A stretch of 64,000 nt of DNA from Sclerotiophoma versabilis (lineage: Eukaryota; Ascomycota; Dothideomycetes; Pleosporales; Didymellaceae), in assembly GCA_012274445.1 (NCBI GenBank), contig JAAROD010000049.1, positions 186,001-250,000 on the forward strand, written 5' to 3'. The translations under genes and the position numbers were made by a program. The notes beneath the pieces were generated by a model. That model was not told where the DNA came from, did no database searches, and saw only the letters and a program-made list of their open reading frames with translations. Shown here piece after piece: positions 23,243-34,506 of this stretch; position 1 is the stretch's first letter, and each line of letters begins with the position of its first letter.

Positions 23243-24305
23243 GAGACTCGGTGGTTCCTTTATACATCTCACTTGACATCCCACTCAGCGCTGTAGAAAG
23301 CCATGTGTTTATAACATTTTTTTTTGCAAATATATTCATACATTCACATGGTATTTCTCCATGGAAATATAGAAAAGTCACCACCGCACGACAAAAAAAA
23401 TCTTTTTTACTTTTACTTTTTCTGAGCTATGGGAGGGGTATTGTCCGTTTTCTGTCATTCTATACTGTATTGTATCATATCATATAATATCATATCGTGT
23501 TCTCTGAGTTTTTAGCGCTGCTTTTATATTTCCCCCTTGCTACTTGTGGATAAATGTCTTTCTCAAATCGGGCTGATATCAGTCGCAATCCCCGCACGAT
23601 GGGAGACGAATTCAGCACCTAACCTTCGCCGCCGCCAGATATGCACGGCTAGTTCACACTCACGTGGCCGGAAGGCATGCATGAGCACAGCGTCGTACTC
23701 CAACCTAAGCCGGCGCGGATATCTTGAGAGTGATGACGTCCCTGAGATGGCACTGAAAAACCCACCACTTGGATATCCCTATGAGGCTTTCGTAGTTTCT
23801 TCCAATAACTAGCTCATGGCTTTGGAATTGGACTCGACGAACTTGTAATTGCTGTATTTACGAATTGTATAGCCTCGACGCATACCGAACATTCTACAAG
23901 ACGGAAGATTCGGAGCAAAGAATGGGTGGACCTGGATCTTTGTGCACAAGAGGCAATGTCAAGAAGTCGTGCAATGCGGTCGTCTTGTAGAGAAATAGAC
24001 GGGTCCATGGAAAGATGCAGGTAACGCTCAGTGAGGACTCCTGAACCCACCCACATCCGTCGATAGCTCAACCCCTACTCTTGCCAGTCAGGTGAATGTG
24101 AGTGGTTCCAGGACTCGACATGGCAGACCGTTACAGGCACAAGTCAGGAAGCGGGTTGCTCTGTATTCACGACCTGCGCAGTCCTACGAGCGGCTGTAGT
24201 CGACGTAATTGTAAAATACACCCACACGGACCTCGTCTCATGGGAGATTCCAAGAGCAGTCCATGAGAGATATGGCACGAGTCCAACAAGTGAAGAGACT
24301 GGTCT

Positions 24306-25147
24306 CTACTTCCGTATAGGCGAATACAGTGCGAACTGCCCCACGCAGAAGAGTATGATGGCAATGAGTGCGACCGCCGTATACGTGACTGCGACCTGAC
24401 ATCAACACGTAAGCACACATCCCAGATGCAAAGTCAGCAACTGCCGTACCTTGGAATCGTCATCCCACGTCCCCATCCTCCCTACATGGGGCGTAGCGGA
24501 CCAGATATGCAGAAACAAGCCCACAATCATACAGATGGTAGCCGAAGTCAGGAACATGACGGGCATCTGCCAGGTGACGACTTGAAGCAGGCTGGGCTGC
24601 AGGCGCGTCTGCGCTTCGCAGTCTCGCTCACGCATCGTCTTGGAGAGAAGCCTGCGCAGGTTCTCGAGCCCATCGCGGTGCGAGGAGAGACGGTGGAGTC
24701 GCACGGTCTGGTCGGCGGCAGTCAAGATGCTGAACAGCGACAGGACAATACCGCAGTACCACGTGGTTCGGATGGGCCAGGGCGACAGTTCTCCTGAGGG
24801 GAGGATGGAGGGCCAGGATCCTGTGGATGTGAGGACGCCTGCTAGAAGAGCAGCCTACTACATATCAAAATTGAATGAACTACAAGTACTGAATGGAGGG
24901 CACGTACCACAACACCAACAAAGTTGAGCTCGCTGAGTTTGTTGTCCCTCCACCGCGCAGTCAAGTCATCGCGCTCCTCCGCATCCTCAACATTGAGCAG
25001 GATCTCAATAGGATCGTAGGTCGAGGGATCAGGCGCGTAAATGCCACCACCAAAGAGTTGCAAAAACGGAAGGAATGTCCAGCTGTGCAGTTTTCTATGG
25101 ACGGCCGAGCGAGAAGCTCCGTGTGGAGCAGTGTGTTCATGTGTCAT
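24306..25147 (-). CDS. Fungal multi-pass membrane protein, uncharacterised
   Basis: On the minus strand, exons run approximately 25147-24916, 24841-24450 and 24395-24306. The protein has a charged segment (IEILLNVEDAEERDDLTARW, NKLSELNFVGVV) and then three to four hydrophobic segments: one near GVLTSTGSWP, WYCGIVLSLFSILTAADQT, PVMFLTSATICMIVGLFLHIW, and a C-terminal VTYTAVALIAIILFCVGQFA. The layout resembles a common but uncharacterised fungal membrane family. The last intron (24396-24449) is clean. The first is not: the best-consensus donor (GTACGT from 24907) gives the wrong phase, while a weaker GTGTTG donor from 24915 keeps the frame. This may be a weak intron or a small frameshift. Function unknown. 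Confidence 0.65.
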
Positions 25148-25523
25148 TGAGAGGTGGCTCGATACAGCGGTAGCTGTTGTAGTTTGCGGAAGCGATTGTG
25201 GTCAGTGTAGGTAGGGAGCTCTGATGTCAGCACCTAACACGCAACGATGCTGTCTGGAGATACAGCGAGGCGAGCTAGGCGCGGGTGCAGTAGCGTGAGG
25301 GGCCGTAGCTTTCGGGATGACGCAGCACCTACGACGAAACGAGCGAGGTAGCGGCGGCTGAAAGAGCATCTCTGAATAGTCTACGGACTGTGAGATGTAA
25401 ATTGATAGCCAGAACGCCGATTTGTGCCTTTGTGTTCCCGCACTTGTATCTACACACCCTCTGCTTCCTTGTACACACTTTCTGCCACCTCGTACGCACC
25501 CTCTGCTCCTTCCACACAACGCT
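25148..25523. other. Intergenic between two minus-strand genes
   Basis: Contains the promoter of the membrane protein gene and the SEC9 3' end. Nothing else recognised. Confidence 0.5.
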
Positions 25524-26929
25524 CTACTTGATCCTCTCAAGCCTTGCCCTGTTCATGGCAATCTGATCGTCGACCTTGTCCGTCTTCCCGATGATGCGGT
25601 CAATGTGCGTGTTCTGCGTATCGACCTCTTCACCCATGGCGCGACCCAGCTGGTTCAGGCGCTTGGCGGCACCATGGAGGGCGTCCAGGTTGCTGTCGAT
25701 TTCGTTCTCCATCTCGTCGTCCTCGCTGTCAGCCTCGAACTGGAACTTGGCGCGCTCGGCGAGAGAGGACTTCTTGGCGGCTCCAGACATGCCCTGGACA
25801 GTGCGAGACTGGTTGTCCTGGCGAGCCGAGGACTCCCAGGCAGCTCTGCGGGTGGCGTCGCGTGCTTCGCGGTCGCGGTGGTGGTTGTCCATGATCTTGG
25901 CGTCGCGGGCCTCGCGGCGGGAGGAGGCGGTGAAGGGGTTGGAGACGTGCATGGCGAACATGGACTTGTTGAGGGCTGGAGGGGTTAGCTGGGATGGTGC
26001 GAGAGCGTGGCGCGGGGCTTACTCTTCAGCTCGCGGGCCTTCTCCTCGGCGATGCGGTTCTGTGTGGAGGCGAGGTCGAGGTTGCGCTCGGTGCTGGGGA
26101 CGGTTAGCAGGGGGGCGGGGCGCGGTGGTCGTGTGGAGGCACCTACTTGTGGATGCGCTCGCCTTGAGCTCCCAGCCTGGCCAGCGTGTCGCGGCCCGTC
26201 TCCTCGGCCTGCTGGGCCAGACGGAGGGCGTTGCGGGTGCTGCTGACGTCCTGCTGCTTCATGAACTTGATCTCCTGCTTGGTGGCGCTGATGTCCTCCT
26301 CCTCCTGCTCCTCGGCCGTCAGCTCACGGTCGCCGTACGCACCGTAGCCGCCGGAGCTGGCGCCGTAGGCCCCAGGCGTCGACTGGCCGTAGCCCCCCGG
26401 CTGCGAGTCGTATCCGCCAGGCTGCTGCTGCGGCGGGGGCTGCTGGCGCTGGGCGGCGTTGCCGAAGAGGTCGTTGCGGTTCGCGTCCGTGTCGTTGGAG
26501 CTGGTGCGGCCGAGGCCTCCATACCCCCCGGGGCCGCGGGCGCTCGGCGGGGCAGGGGAGCCACCGTAGCGGTCGCTGCCATAGCCGCTCTGGCTCTGGG
26601 CGCCGTAGCTGCCGCCCTGGGCTCCGTAGCCGGCGCCGCCTCCACGGCCGCCTCCGTACTGCTGGCCGGGGCCGGTGACGGCGGCCGTCTTCTCCTGGCG
26701 GTAGCCGTCGTTGGGGCCGGGGTACTGGGGCGGGGGTTGTGCGTAGGGGTCCTGGCCGGGCGCGGCGGCGTCTGCTGCGTGTTAGAAGCGTGCTGTCGCG
26801 GGTGCCGGCGGCGAACATACATGGGTTGCTCTGTGCTGCGGCCGCGGCCTTGTCGCTCTTGCGGCTGCCAAAGAGCGCCTTGCGGTTGCCGTCGTCGTCG
26901 CCGTCTTTCTTCTTGCTGAGGAAGCCCAT
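25524..26929 (-). CDS. sec9: SEC9-type plasma-membrane t-SNARE (SNAP-25 family)
   Basis: Qbc-SNARE that pairs with syntaxin (Sso) and synaptobrevin (Snc) to fuse secretory vesicles with the plasma membrane. Minus-strand exons are 26929-26821, 26771-26147, 26093-26023 and 25975-25524 (418 residues). The N-terminus is MGFLSKKKDGDDDGN. A long Gly/Tyr/Gln/Pro-rich disordered region follows (repeats like GGYG and SQPGGYGQ). Two SNARE helices follow, at about 185-260 (EIKFMKQQDVSSTRNALRLA onward) and at about 355-415 (NLDALHGAAKRLNQLGRAMG onward), joined by a linker with an NPF motif. There is no transmembrane segment and no palmitoylation cysteine cluster, as in yeast SEC9. The 5' side carries a GGTGC-type repeat directly before the start codon. 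Confidence 0.9.
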
Positions 26930-27639
26930 GGCTGCGGTGCGGTGCGGTGCGGTGTGGTGCGGTGTGGTGCGGTGTGGCGCGGCGTGGTGCGGCGTCGAGT
27001 CGAGTGGTTGGGGGTTTTGGCTGGTCGCTGGTCGCTGGATGTGCACTGCTGCGGCTGCGCTTGCGGCTGAACGGCGAGTGTGGGGTTAGCTGTCGATCAC
27101 TTGGGCAGCAACACGGGCGAGGATCCGAGGATGCAGCTGCAGCGGGAGCGGGAGCTTGCTTGCTTGTGCGGGTGTCGAGGGCGCGCGAGGGTTGGGGGAG
27201 GTGTAGGAGGGTGGCAGCATGTTTGAGGGGCAGCTGGGTGCTGCGCTCTGTGTTTCGAAAGCGTGCTCGAGCGGACGCTTACGCCGCTGTAAAGGCTGAG
27301 CTGCGGCGCACGGTGTGGCGGTTGGGCGCTGCGTCGGTCGGCGCAGCGCAGAGAGCTGCTGCTGCTGCCGTCGCCAGTGAAAAGCCCGAGCCCGGCTTCG
27401 TGTGCCCGACACTGGGAGCCAGCATTCGCGAAGCTCGACATCCCCCCATCCGTGTCTGGCCAGGAGGGACCGCCGCTGTGCATCGTCGTGTTCCTGGCTT
27501 GGACCCTGCGTGCACGGCGCATCCCTACGGCCGGCCCTTCAGCCCTCACACGCAAGACCCGCCGAGTCCAGATGGAAGCTCTCCTGCATTGCACGTGCAA
27601 CTATGGGTATCTCAGCGCCGATGCGGCCGTCTATGCAAG
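26930..27639. other. SEC9 upstream region and dehydratase 3' flank
   Basis: GC-rich promoter and leader of SEC9 followed by the 3' flank of the next minus-strand gene. Long open frames here are a by-product of GC richness and show no domain. A pentamer repeat starts 5 nt from the SEC9 ATG. Confidence 0.5.
26934..26993. repeat. GGTGC/GGTGT pentamer repeat next to the SEC9 start
   Basis: About a dozen imperfect tandem copies of GGTGC with GGTGT and GGCGC variants, immediately 5' of the SEC9 ATG. On the transcript strand this is a C-rich GCACC/ACACC array within the presumed leader. Confidence 0.9.
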
Positions 27640-29189
27640 TCATAAATCCGCCTTGTCTTCACCCTCTACCTCCACCGTCCCCCCAGCCGCTTGCAGTCTG
27701 TTCCATGCTGCCTTTGTCCACGTCGGACCGCCGTCTGCTGCTGGCCCCAGCTCCTCGTCAGAAGAGGGCAGCTCGTCATGCTCCTCCATCGTCCAGATCT
27801 CGTTGCCTGTCACCACGGGGAACGACGTCAGCACTCTGCTGATGTCGCCCCACCACACCTCGCCAAAGCGCCTGTACCAGCCAACTGTGATCCTCAACCC
27901 CTCGTCCAACTCCATCTTGGGCTCCCATCCCAATGCAGCCAGTTTCGAGCCATCGGTTGCATACCGCTGATCGTTGAACGGCCGGTCTGGCGTGTGCTCG
28001 ACCCATTTCTCTACATCCGCTGCGCTCTGACCTGCTATCCCGAACATGTCTAGCAGTCGGTGACAGATGTCCGTGTTCGACACCTCATCCTTGGACGCGA
28101 TGTTGTACACTTGACCAATCGCGCCTTTGTGCAGGATAGTATCCAAGCCGTCAACCATGTCTCCCGCGTATAGGTATCGGCGTGTCGGTGAACCATCACC
28201 ATGGACGAGCAGCTTCTGCTTCCGCTGTAGAAGCATGATGAATTTCGGTATGATCTCTGTGAGTCGTCAGCCTGGAGACATGTCCAAGTACAGATACACA
28301 ACATACTCTCGGGAAACTGGTGTGGGCCGTAGACATTGTTGGCGCGCACAGTGATAAGCGGTAGTTTGAAGCTACTCCTGTATGCGCTAACCATCATCTC
28401 CGCTGCAGCCTTGCTTGCCGAGTATGGGTTCGTGGGCGCAAGTATGCTCGCCTCGCTCAGATCGGCTGCGCCAACCGGCACGTCTCCGTACACCTCATCA
28501 GTGGATATGTGTACGAAGCGGTTGATGCCGTGTTGCCTCGCTCTCTCGAGGAGCACGTGTGTGCCGTAGACGTTGGTGTTTGTGAATTGATACGAATTGC
28601 CAAAGCTCAAGTCGACGTGCGACTGCGCCGCGAAGTGGAAGATGGTGTCGATTTTGTGCTTGCGAAGCACTCGCTTGACATCACCCGGGCATGTGATGTC
28701 GCCATGTTCGAATGCAAAGTTCGGGCGATCGTCGAGCATTCGCGTGTTGTTCAGGGTCGCGCAGTAATCCAACTTGTCGAACGAGACGACGTTGTAGTGA
28801 GCATAGCTAAGCACCAGGTGCCGCACGAACCAGCAGGCTCTGGATCTGTGTAAGCATTCGAGCTTCTTGTACATGTGTCGCACAGCCAACGACCTTCAGG
28901 CATCCACCGCGCTGTCCACGTACATGAACCCCGCCCCACCAGTGACGAGTATGTTCTTCGCATCCTGCAGAGCTTCGAACTTGGTGCTGCCAATAAAGAT
29001 GGGCGCTTGCTTCGACAGCTCTTCCGCAACGTACGACCGGGGGTTTAGTATGGTGGAGTTCCGCCGCGCTGGGCTTGAAGTTAGTGTCTGGGGAAGTGTA
29101 CCTGCATCCATGGTGGGGAACCTACGCTTGACGCCGTTGATGCCATGGGGGACATTCTCCAGCGGTTCAGGGCTTTGTACGGCCGTCAT
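27640..29189 (-). CDS. UDP-glucose 4,6-dehydratase-like extended SDR (RmlB type)
   Basis: NAD-dependent nucleotide-sugar 4,6-dehydratase that makes a 4-keto-6-deoxy sugar, in fungi probably on the route to UDP-rhamnose-like sugars. Minus-strand exons are 29189-28924, 28839-28307 and 28256-27640 (471 residues). An N-terminal extension of about 75 residues precedes the Rossmann motif VTGGAGFIA, which is completed across the first splice junction. Then FHFAAQSHVDLSFGNS, the active-site STDEVYGDV, and the catalytic YSASKAAAE (YxxxK). VRANNVYGPHQFPE spans towards the second junction, followed by GDGSPTRRYLYAGDM. About 60 acidic residues at the C-terminus (SSDEELGPAADGG) are not part of the core enzyme. 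No epimerase/reductase partner lies nearby. A UDP-glucuronate decarboxylase or other SDR is less likely, given the TDEVYG and YGPHQFPEK motifs. Confidence 0.85.
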
Positions 29190-29491
29190 TTTGAGAGAAC
29201 AGCCTGTCAAAGCAACACATAAGGAGCGTGAATCTTTCGGGCGCGTCAGGCGCGTCCCTTGAGCTTTTGAGCCGCCTTGTACGCGGTCGTATGTTGATGA
29301 TTGATGCAGGATGAAGCTAGCTCGAAATGGAGATCCTTCCGGCATCCATTTGATTACGTCATGCACACTCGTTCAGCCTATTGTGGCTCCTGCCTCAAGC
29401 ATGACCAAATGCACCTCTAAGCATGGGGCAGGTGGAACAGTATGTCGAGATAAATATACTAACTATGATAATAATTGGCACGCCACCGCGG

Positions 29492-32400
29492 TCAAGCAAC
29501 AGCGGTCAAGAACGGCACCTCGCCCTCTTTCTTCCCCGTCTTCGCTCTCTCAGCCAAGTCATCCCCAACCGCCAGCCTCAGCCTCTCACACGTCGCTGGC
29601 GAATCTAACCTCCACTCCCCCGGTATGATTGTCGCTCCGTTCATCTTCCTAGCGGCCTTGACTGCCTCCCTCAGCGCGAAAAACACCGTGCTACCCAAAA
29701 ATAGCGGAGGCTCACCGATACCCTTGGAACTCTGCACACTCCTCAAATGATCCCAGCTCAGCGGCTTGCCGTCGTTATCGTGTCGTAACATTGACGCGTT
29801 GAAGACTTGCGGGATGTCGCTGAAGCCTGGGATCTTGTAAGTGCCCGGGCCACGAGTGAATAGCTGGCCGGACGTGGTGTGCCAGAGCGATTCTTCTATA
29901 GTAAAGAGGCCCTGGCCTTGGACGAACGCGCCTTCAATTTGGCCATAGTCAATTGCCGGGTTGATACTATTTCCCACATCCTGTCCTGGTGTTAGCAGTC
30001 TCCAATGTATATTCTCTTGGACATTTGACGTACCATCATAATGTCACTCCGCAACACTGTGTGGTCGCCAGTCAGTAAGTCGAGCTCCACCTCGCTCGCC
30101 GCCACGCCCTGCGTCCAGTAGTAGTACATCGGCTTCACAGTGTCCCAATTCGTGTCGCCCCAGACGTAGCCCACTTTCGGCATCTTCCAGAATCCGTTGG
30201 CTGCGAGGTTCACCCTATCGATGTATGCCGCGTGTGCCAGCTCTTTTAGTTTGGCATCAGGACCTAACGTCTCTCTGTACGGCGCCAGCCGCTCGTTGAG
30301 CTGGTCACATGCGTTTTTCACAGCCATGCCGTTGAGATCGGACCCCGACGATGCAGCGGTGGGTGAGGCATTGGCAATTTGGTACGTTTGCGAGTCTTGC
30401 GTGTAGATTGAATCTAGCGGCGTACCGAGTTCCTGCGCTGCAATCTGGCACATCTTCGTATACAGCCCCTGACCCATTTCCGTGCCGCCATGATGCAAAA
30501 GCACGCTACCGTCAGCGTAAACTTTGACATACGCGGCGGCTTGGTTGAGATGCAGAGCCGTGGCGAAACTGAGGCCGAACTTGCATGGTATCAGCGCTAT
30601 CCCGCGTTTCTTCCACCGGTTCGTCTTGTTGAAAGCCTGCACATCCTCTTTCCGTTTTGAGTAGTTGGAGGATGCGGAGACTTGATGCATGAGCATGGGG
30701 ATGTGCCAGTCTTTGTCGATTTTCTGGAAGAATGGCGTGTGCTGTCCTATGGCGTACAGGTTATTCTGCCGCAGCACGTCGACATCCATTTCTAGCCCTT
30801 CAGCAATGTTGTACATGATGGTCTCGGCAAAATACATGCCCTGCGGCGCGCCGAAGCCGCGATACGCGGTGTTGCTGTGAATATTTGTTCTGCAGACGTT
30901 GGCGCGGAGGAAGACGTTGGGGCATTCGTAAGAGTTATCGAGATGCGTAAGGCACCGGTCCATGACGGCGCCGCTCATATCCTGCGAAAAACCGCCGTTG
31001 TTATACACGTCGGCTTCAAGGGCAAGCAGCTTGCCTGAGCTCGAGACGCCGACTTTCCAACGTGCCTGGAAGGGATGGCGCTGCCCACTGAGCAGCATGT
31101 CTTCGTCGCGGTTTAACATGATACGCACTGGTCGCTTCTCTTTTCGTGCAGCAATCGCGGTGTAGACGGCGAAGGGGACGCTGCGGGACTCCTTGCCTCC
31201 GAATCCGCCACCCATGCGTTTTACGCGGCAGTTGATGCGATTGCTTGGTACACCCAAGACTGAGCTGACGAACTCTTGCGTCTCCATGGTGTTCTGCGTA
31301 GAAGACCAGACTTCGACTGCACCATCTTCACCAGATGGGATGGAGAGCGCCACATTCGTCTCGAGGTAAAAGTGCTCTTGTCCACCCATTCTGGTGGTGC
31401 CTTCGAAGATTCTGTCACATCGCGCAAAAGCCTCATCCATTTTGTCGTTAATAGCAAGACCCTTCCTCAAGTACTTGCCATGCGGGAAGAAGCTGTTGGC
31501 AGCGATGGCTTCATCGATAGTCAGGATCGGCTTAAGCTCTTCGTATTCGACTTTCACCGCACGTGCGGCTGCTTGGGCTTCCAGCGCAGTATCTGCATAC
31601 ACCATACCAATGACCTGCCCATGACTGAAAACCTTACCGTCAGCAAAGAATTGCTCGTCTTTCTTCATGGATCCCCACACGTTGGCGTCTGCAGGGATGC
31701 TGCTCTTGTCGATGTAGCCCACCACGCCCGGCATGGCAAGCGCGGGCTCCCAGTCGACGCTGATGATATTCGCATGAGCCTTCGAAGATAGTACCAGGCC
31801 GCCGAACAGCTCACGGTCGAGTCGCGGCATGTCGTCGATATACTCGGCTTCTCCGGTGCACTGTTTTAGGGCTGAGAGATGAGCGACCTGTTTGCCAACG
31901 ACACGCTGTTCGTAAGGATTGTAGTCATCCCTTGCACCGCTTGTAATGGATCGATGGATCTCATCCACAACTTGCTCATCAACATTGCCCAAACCTAACT
32001 CAGCTGCTGATTCGTGCCAGAAGCGGAAGAAGAGTGAGAGCGTGAGAGTCTTGCGGTAATCTGCCATGCCTCCAGGCACGCTGTACGGAAGATTGTAATC
32101 TTCAAGGAGACCACCGAGCGCTGTATCTAGCGTTTCTGAGTGGAACCAAGGCTTCCCGAGGATGGAAGCTTGCGTCTTTGTCGACTCTCTTGTCGTGGGT
32201 GCCATGCCACCATACACGATAGACGCATCTTCAACACAATTACGTGAGTCAAGGCGTATCCGAAACGCAGCAGTCACGATGGCAATGTCGTCGTCTTTTC
32301 GCTTTGCTTGCTTATACGCTTTGGTTACCTCTCGAGTGTCTTTTGCAGGAATTGGTATGCGAATGCGTGCGATGGCAGCATCGGGCGGTAGGGTTGTTGT

Positions 32401-34026
32401 TCGGTAGGCAAGGAAGAACTTCGACATGGGGAGACCAACCTTGCCATCCTTCTTATTGACAGCTTCCAGCGTCGCTCCACCCGCTATCAGCACTGGGTTA
32501 GCGTCAGAGATTGGAGAGGCGGTCGCTATGTTCCCAGCAAGAGACGCGACGTTGCGAATCTGACGACCGGCGAAGTATCGAAGCTGCTTTCGTAGAGCCT
32601 CCAAAACCATAGCTCGCTTGCCCAGCTTTGCGTACACGTCCTTGCAGATTGCTTCCAACTCAGTCAACGGCGTATTCGCTGCCACAACAAGTTCCGTTGC
32701 GTTCTCTAGCTCTGCATTTGATGGAAGTTTGGTGTGCCTCAGATCCATAATGTCCGATATGTAGACAGATACTGCAAAGTCGGAGTTCTTGAATCGCACT
32801 TCGACCTGTACCTCACTGGCGCCACCTACAAGCTTTGCAGATGGGTACGCATCTTTCAGCTCTATCAAGTGCTCCAGCTTCGTAGGCCTAAACCATATCT
32901 TCCTGTCGTTTCCGTAGCACAGTGGCTGAGGCTCATGTTTCCATAGAGCTGATGGGAAGATAAGCTCTGTATCTGGTGTGTACTCTCGAAACTCGATTCG
33001 AGGAATACCCTTCTCTGAGGGTGCAGCGGGAGCAGCAAGTGCCGTTGAAGCCTTAGTCTCAGCATCAGCACTGTGTTCCTTACTCTTCATAGGCTTCGCG
33101 TAGTTAGCTCCATTGAGGTCAGGATCTGCTTGAGGTTCCTTCCTTGCATCTACTATTGCAGGAATGTGTTCGTCGTCTGATGTTGACGATGGCTCCGTAG
33201 GTGGTGATGATGTTGTAGACTTGCTGTCACACGAGCTGCTATCTGACGTCGAGGGTCGGTCTCGACAGCAGCCATCAGGTCGACCACAAGAGACCTTTGG
33301 CAGACGAGCACTGCTGGTCTTGGTGAAGTCAATGACTTCTTTCGCGAAATTCTCTGCGTCTGCTGTTGTAGGCTCGTCCTCTTCCGCGAGCTGACCTTTC
33401 AAGTCTTCCGTTACAAACGTCTTTGCAGCATTGAGGATAGGTTTGTATCCTGTGCATCTGCAAAGATTGCCGTCCAAGTGGCCTTCCATCTCGATATCGT
33501 GTGCACTGAGGTGAAACTTCTTTGTCTCAGAGTTGTAGGAGTTCCTGATGACGGCATACAAGCTCATGACAATGCCAGGTGTGCAGAACCCACACTGACT
33601 GCCGTGAAGCTTTGCTATCCGTTCTTGCAGGGGATGTGGACGATCGACATTCCCAATGCCCTCGACAGTGATTACATGCTTGCCGTCGATGCCAACTAGT
33701 GGAAATAGACATGCATTCACTGCCAGATGCTGTATCCTTCTTTTTTCATTGCGACGATCGCCGACCTGCAATACCACTGTACATGCTCCGCATCCTCCCT
33801 CACCGCATCCTAGCTTGGTACCTTTGAGGTCCGGCTGAGCGCGAATATAGTCCAGCAGGGTCCAGTGTGGATTTGGGTTACTGATGATGGTTCTTCTCCC
33901 GTTAACGTAGCATGTAATATCTGGCGAGGTGTATGTGGACTGGATGAGGGGCGTCAAAGCATCGGTGGCGCTCAAACCTCGAGGAGGCTCTGAGGCCGCG
34001 CTCTTCGGAGGGATAGGCAGGGTCAT
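29492..34026 (-). CDS. hxnS: Xanthine-dehydrogenase-family molybdenum hydroxylase, probable nicotinate hydroxylase HxnS
   Basis: Large molybdo-iron-sulfur flavoprotein. Minus-strand exons are 34026-30034 and 29980-29492 (1493 residues). Order: two 2Fe-2S clusters (LGCGEGGCGACTV; GSQCGFCTPG with CRCTGYKP), a Ser/Thr/Pro-rich linker of about 130 residues that is longer than usual, an FAD domain (LVGGASEVQVEVRF), and the molybdopterin domain with GGFGGKESRS, NTAYRGFGAPQG, GGTEMGQG and the catalytic-Glu loop GEPPLF. The substrate-pocket segment reads SFATALHLNQ where purine hydroxylases have SFT...LNQ, so the Phe-Thr pair is split by an extra Ala. The gene is divergent from an Old Yellow Enzyme gene and followed by a C2H2 regulator and a transporter, the S-T-R-P order of the A. 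nidulans nicotinate cluster. Expected reaction: nicotinate to 6-hydroxynicotinate. The alternative is the general purine hydroxylase HxA. Confidence 0.82.
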
Positions 34027-34506
34027 GATGAAGTTCGATTGTAGGAGTCTCCTTCTAAACAGCGCTCAAAGCACTGTTCAGAAGATATATCCCCTCAGCG
34101 GCAGTCAGACGGCATTGTGACCCCTTAGTATCAACAGCATTCACTCTGTTCTCACGTAATGCTATCGAGGATTAGGTGCATGTGCAGTGCATCCCGAAGT
34201 GGCTCCCGATTGGTGTACCCCACTTTCGCTGGGAGGAAGGACGATCCACAACGGCCGGCGCTTTGTGCCTGCTGCGACGCGTCTGGTTCGCGCCTGCCCC
34301 TCCCCCATTTTTGCAACACCACTCACAAACAGTCAAACATGGGACTTGCGATACTGGACGATCGCAACGGTGGTACTTAGCGGAGGTACAAGAGATAGAA
34401 GCGGACGCGAGAAATGAAATCGTTGAAGTCTTTATGTTCCTTGACTCTCATACCCAATTTTCCATACCGAGATCTCATCAGTATCTCCACACAAACAGTC
34501 ACAAAC
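34027..34506. promoter_or_regulatory. Divergent promoter between hxnS-like and hxnT-like genes
   Basis: A 480-nt region shared by two oppositely transcribed genes. It contains two HGATAR (AreA-type GATA factor) sites, at 34162-34167 (on the minus strand) and 34393-34398. This fits nitrogen control of a catabolic pathway, but such sites are short and expected by chance about once per 340 nt. A specific HxnR site cannot be named from sequence alone. Confidence 0.5.

Larger units (their letters stand above)
21496..24305. other. 2.8 kb gene-poor region with homopolymer tracts
   Basis: Contains an A-run followed by a T-run near 21629, a 17-base C-run at 23219, and another A/T-run near 23393. No convincing intact gene. 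A possible last exon of a minus-strand gene at 22376-22502 is listed separately. An ATG at 22724 followed by donor-like and acceptor-like signals gives no consistent frame. Confidence 0.45.

Noticed and set aside
25576..26919. Long plus-strand open frame (about 447 codons) antisense to SEC9
   Set aside because: It has low-complexity Ala/Val/Arg/Gly composition, no domain, and exists only because the SEC9 coding strand is GC-rich. The SEC9 exons on the other strand explain the sequence.
29101..29155. Intron near the start of the dehydratase gene (GTAGGT ... CACTAAC ... TTCAAG)
   Set aside because: The signals look good, but donor and acceptor phases do not match. Reading straight through keeps one frame and a total length divisible by three.
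29492..34026. Calling the XDH-family gene the general purine hydroxylase (HxA)
   Set aside because: No other purine-catabolism gene (urate oxidase, allantoicase) is nearby, the pocket motif differs from purine hydroxylases, and every flanking gene fits the nicotinate pathway. It is kept as an alternative, not the main call.
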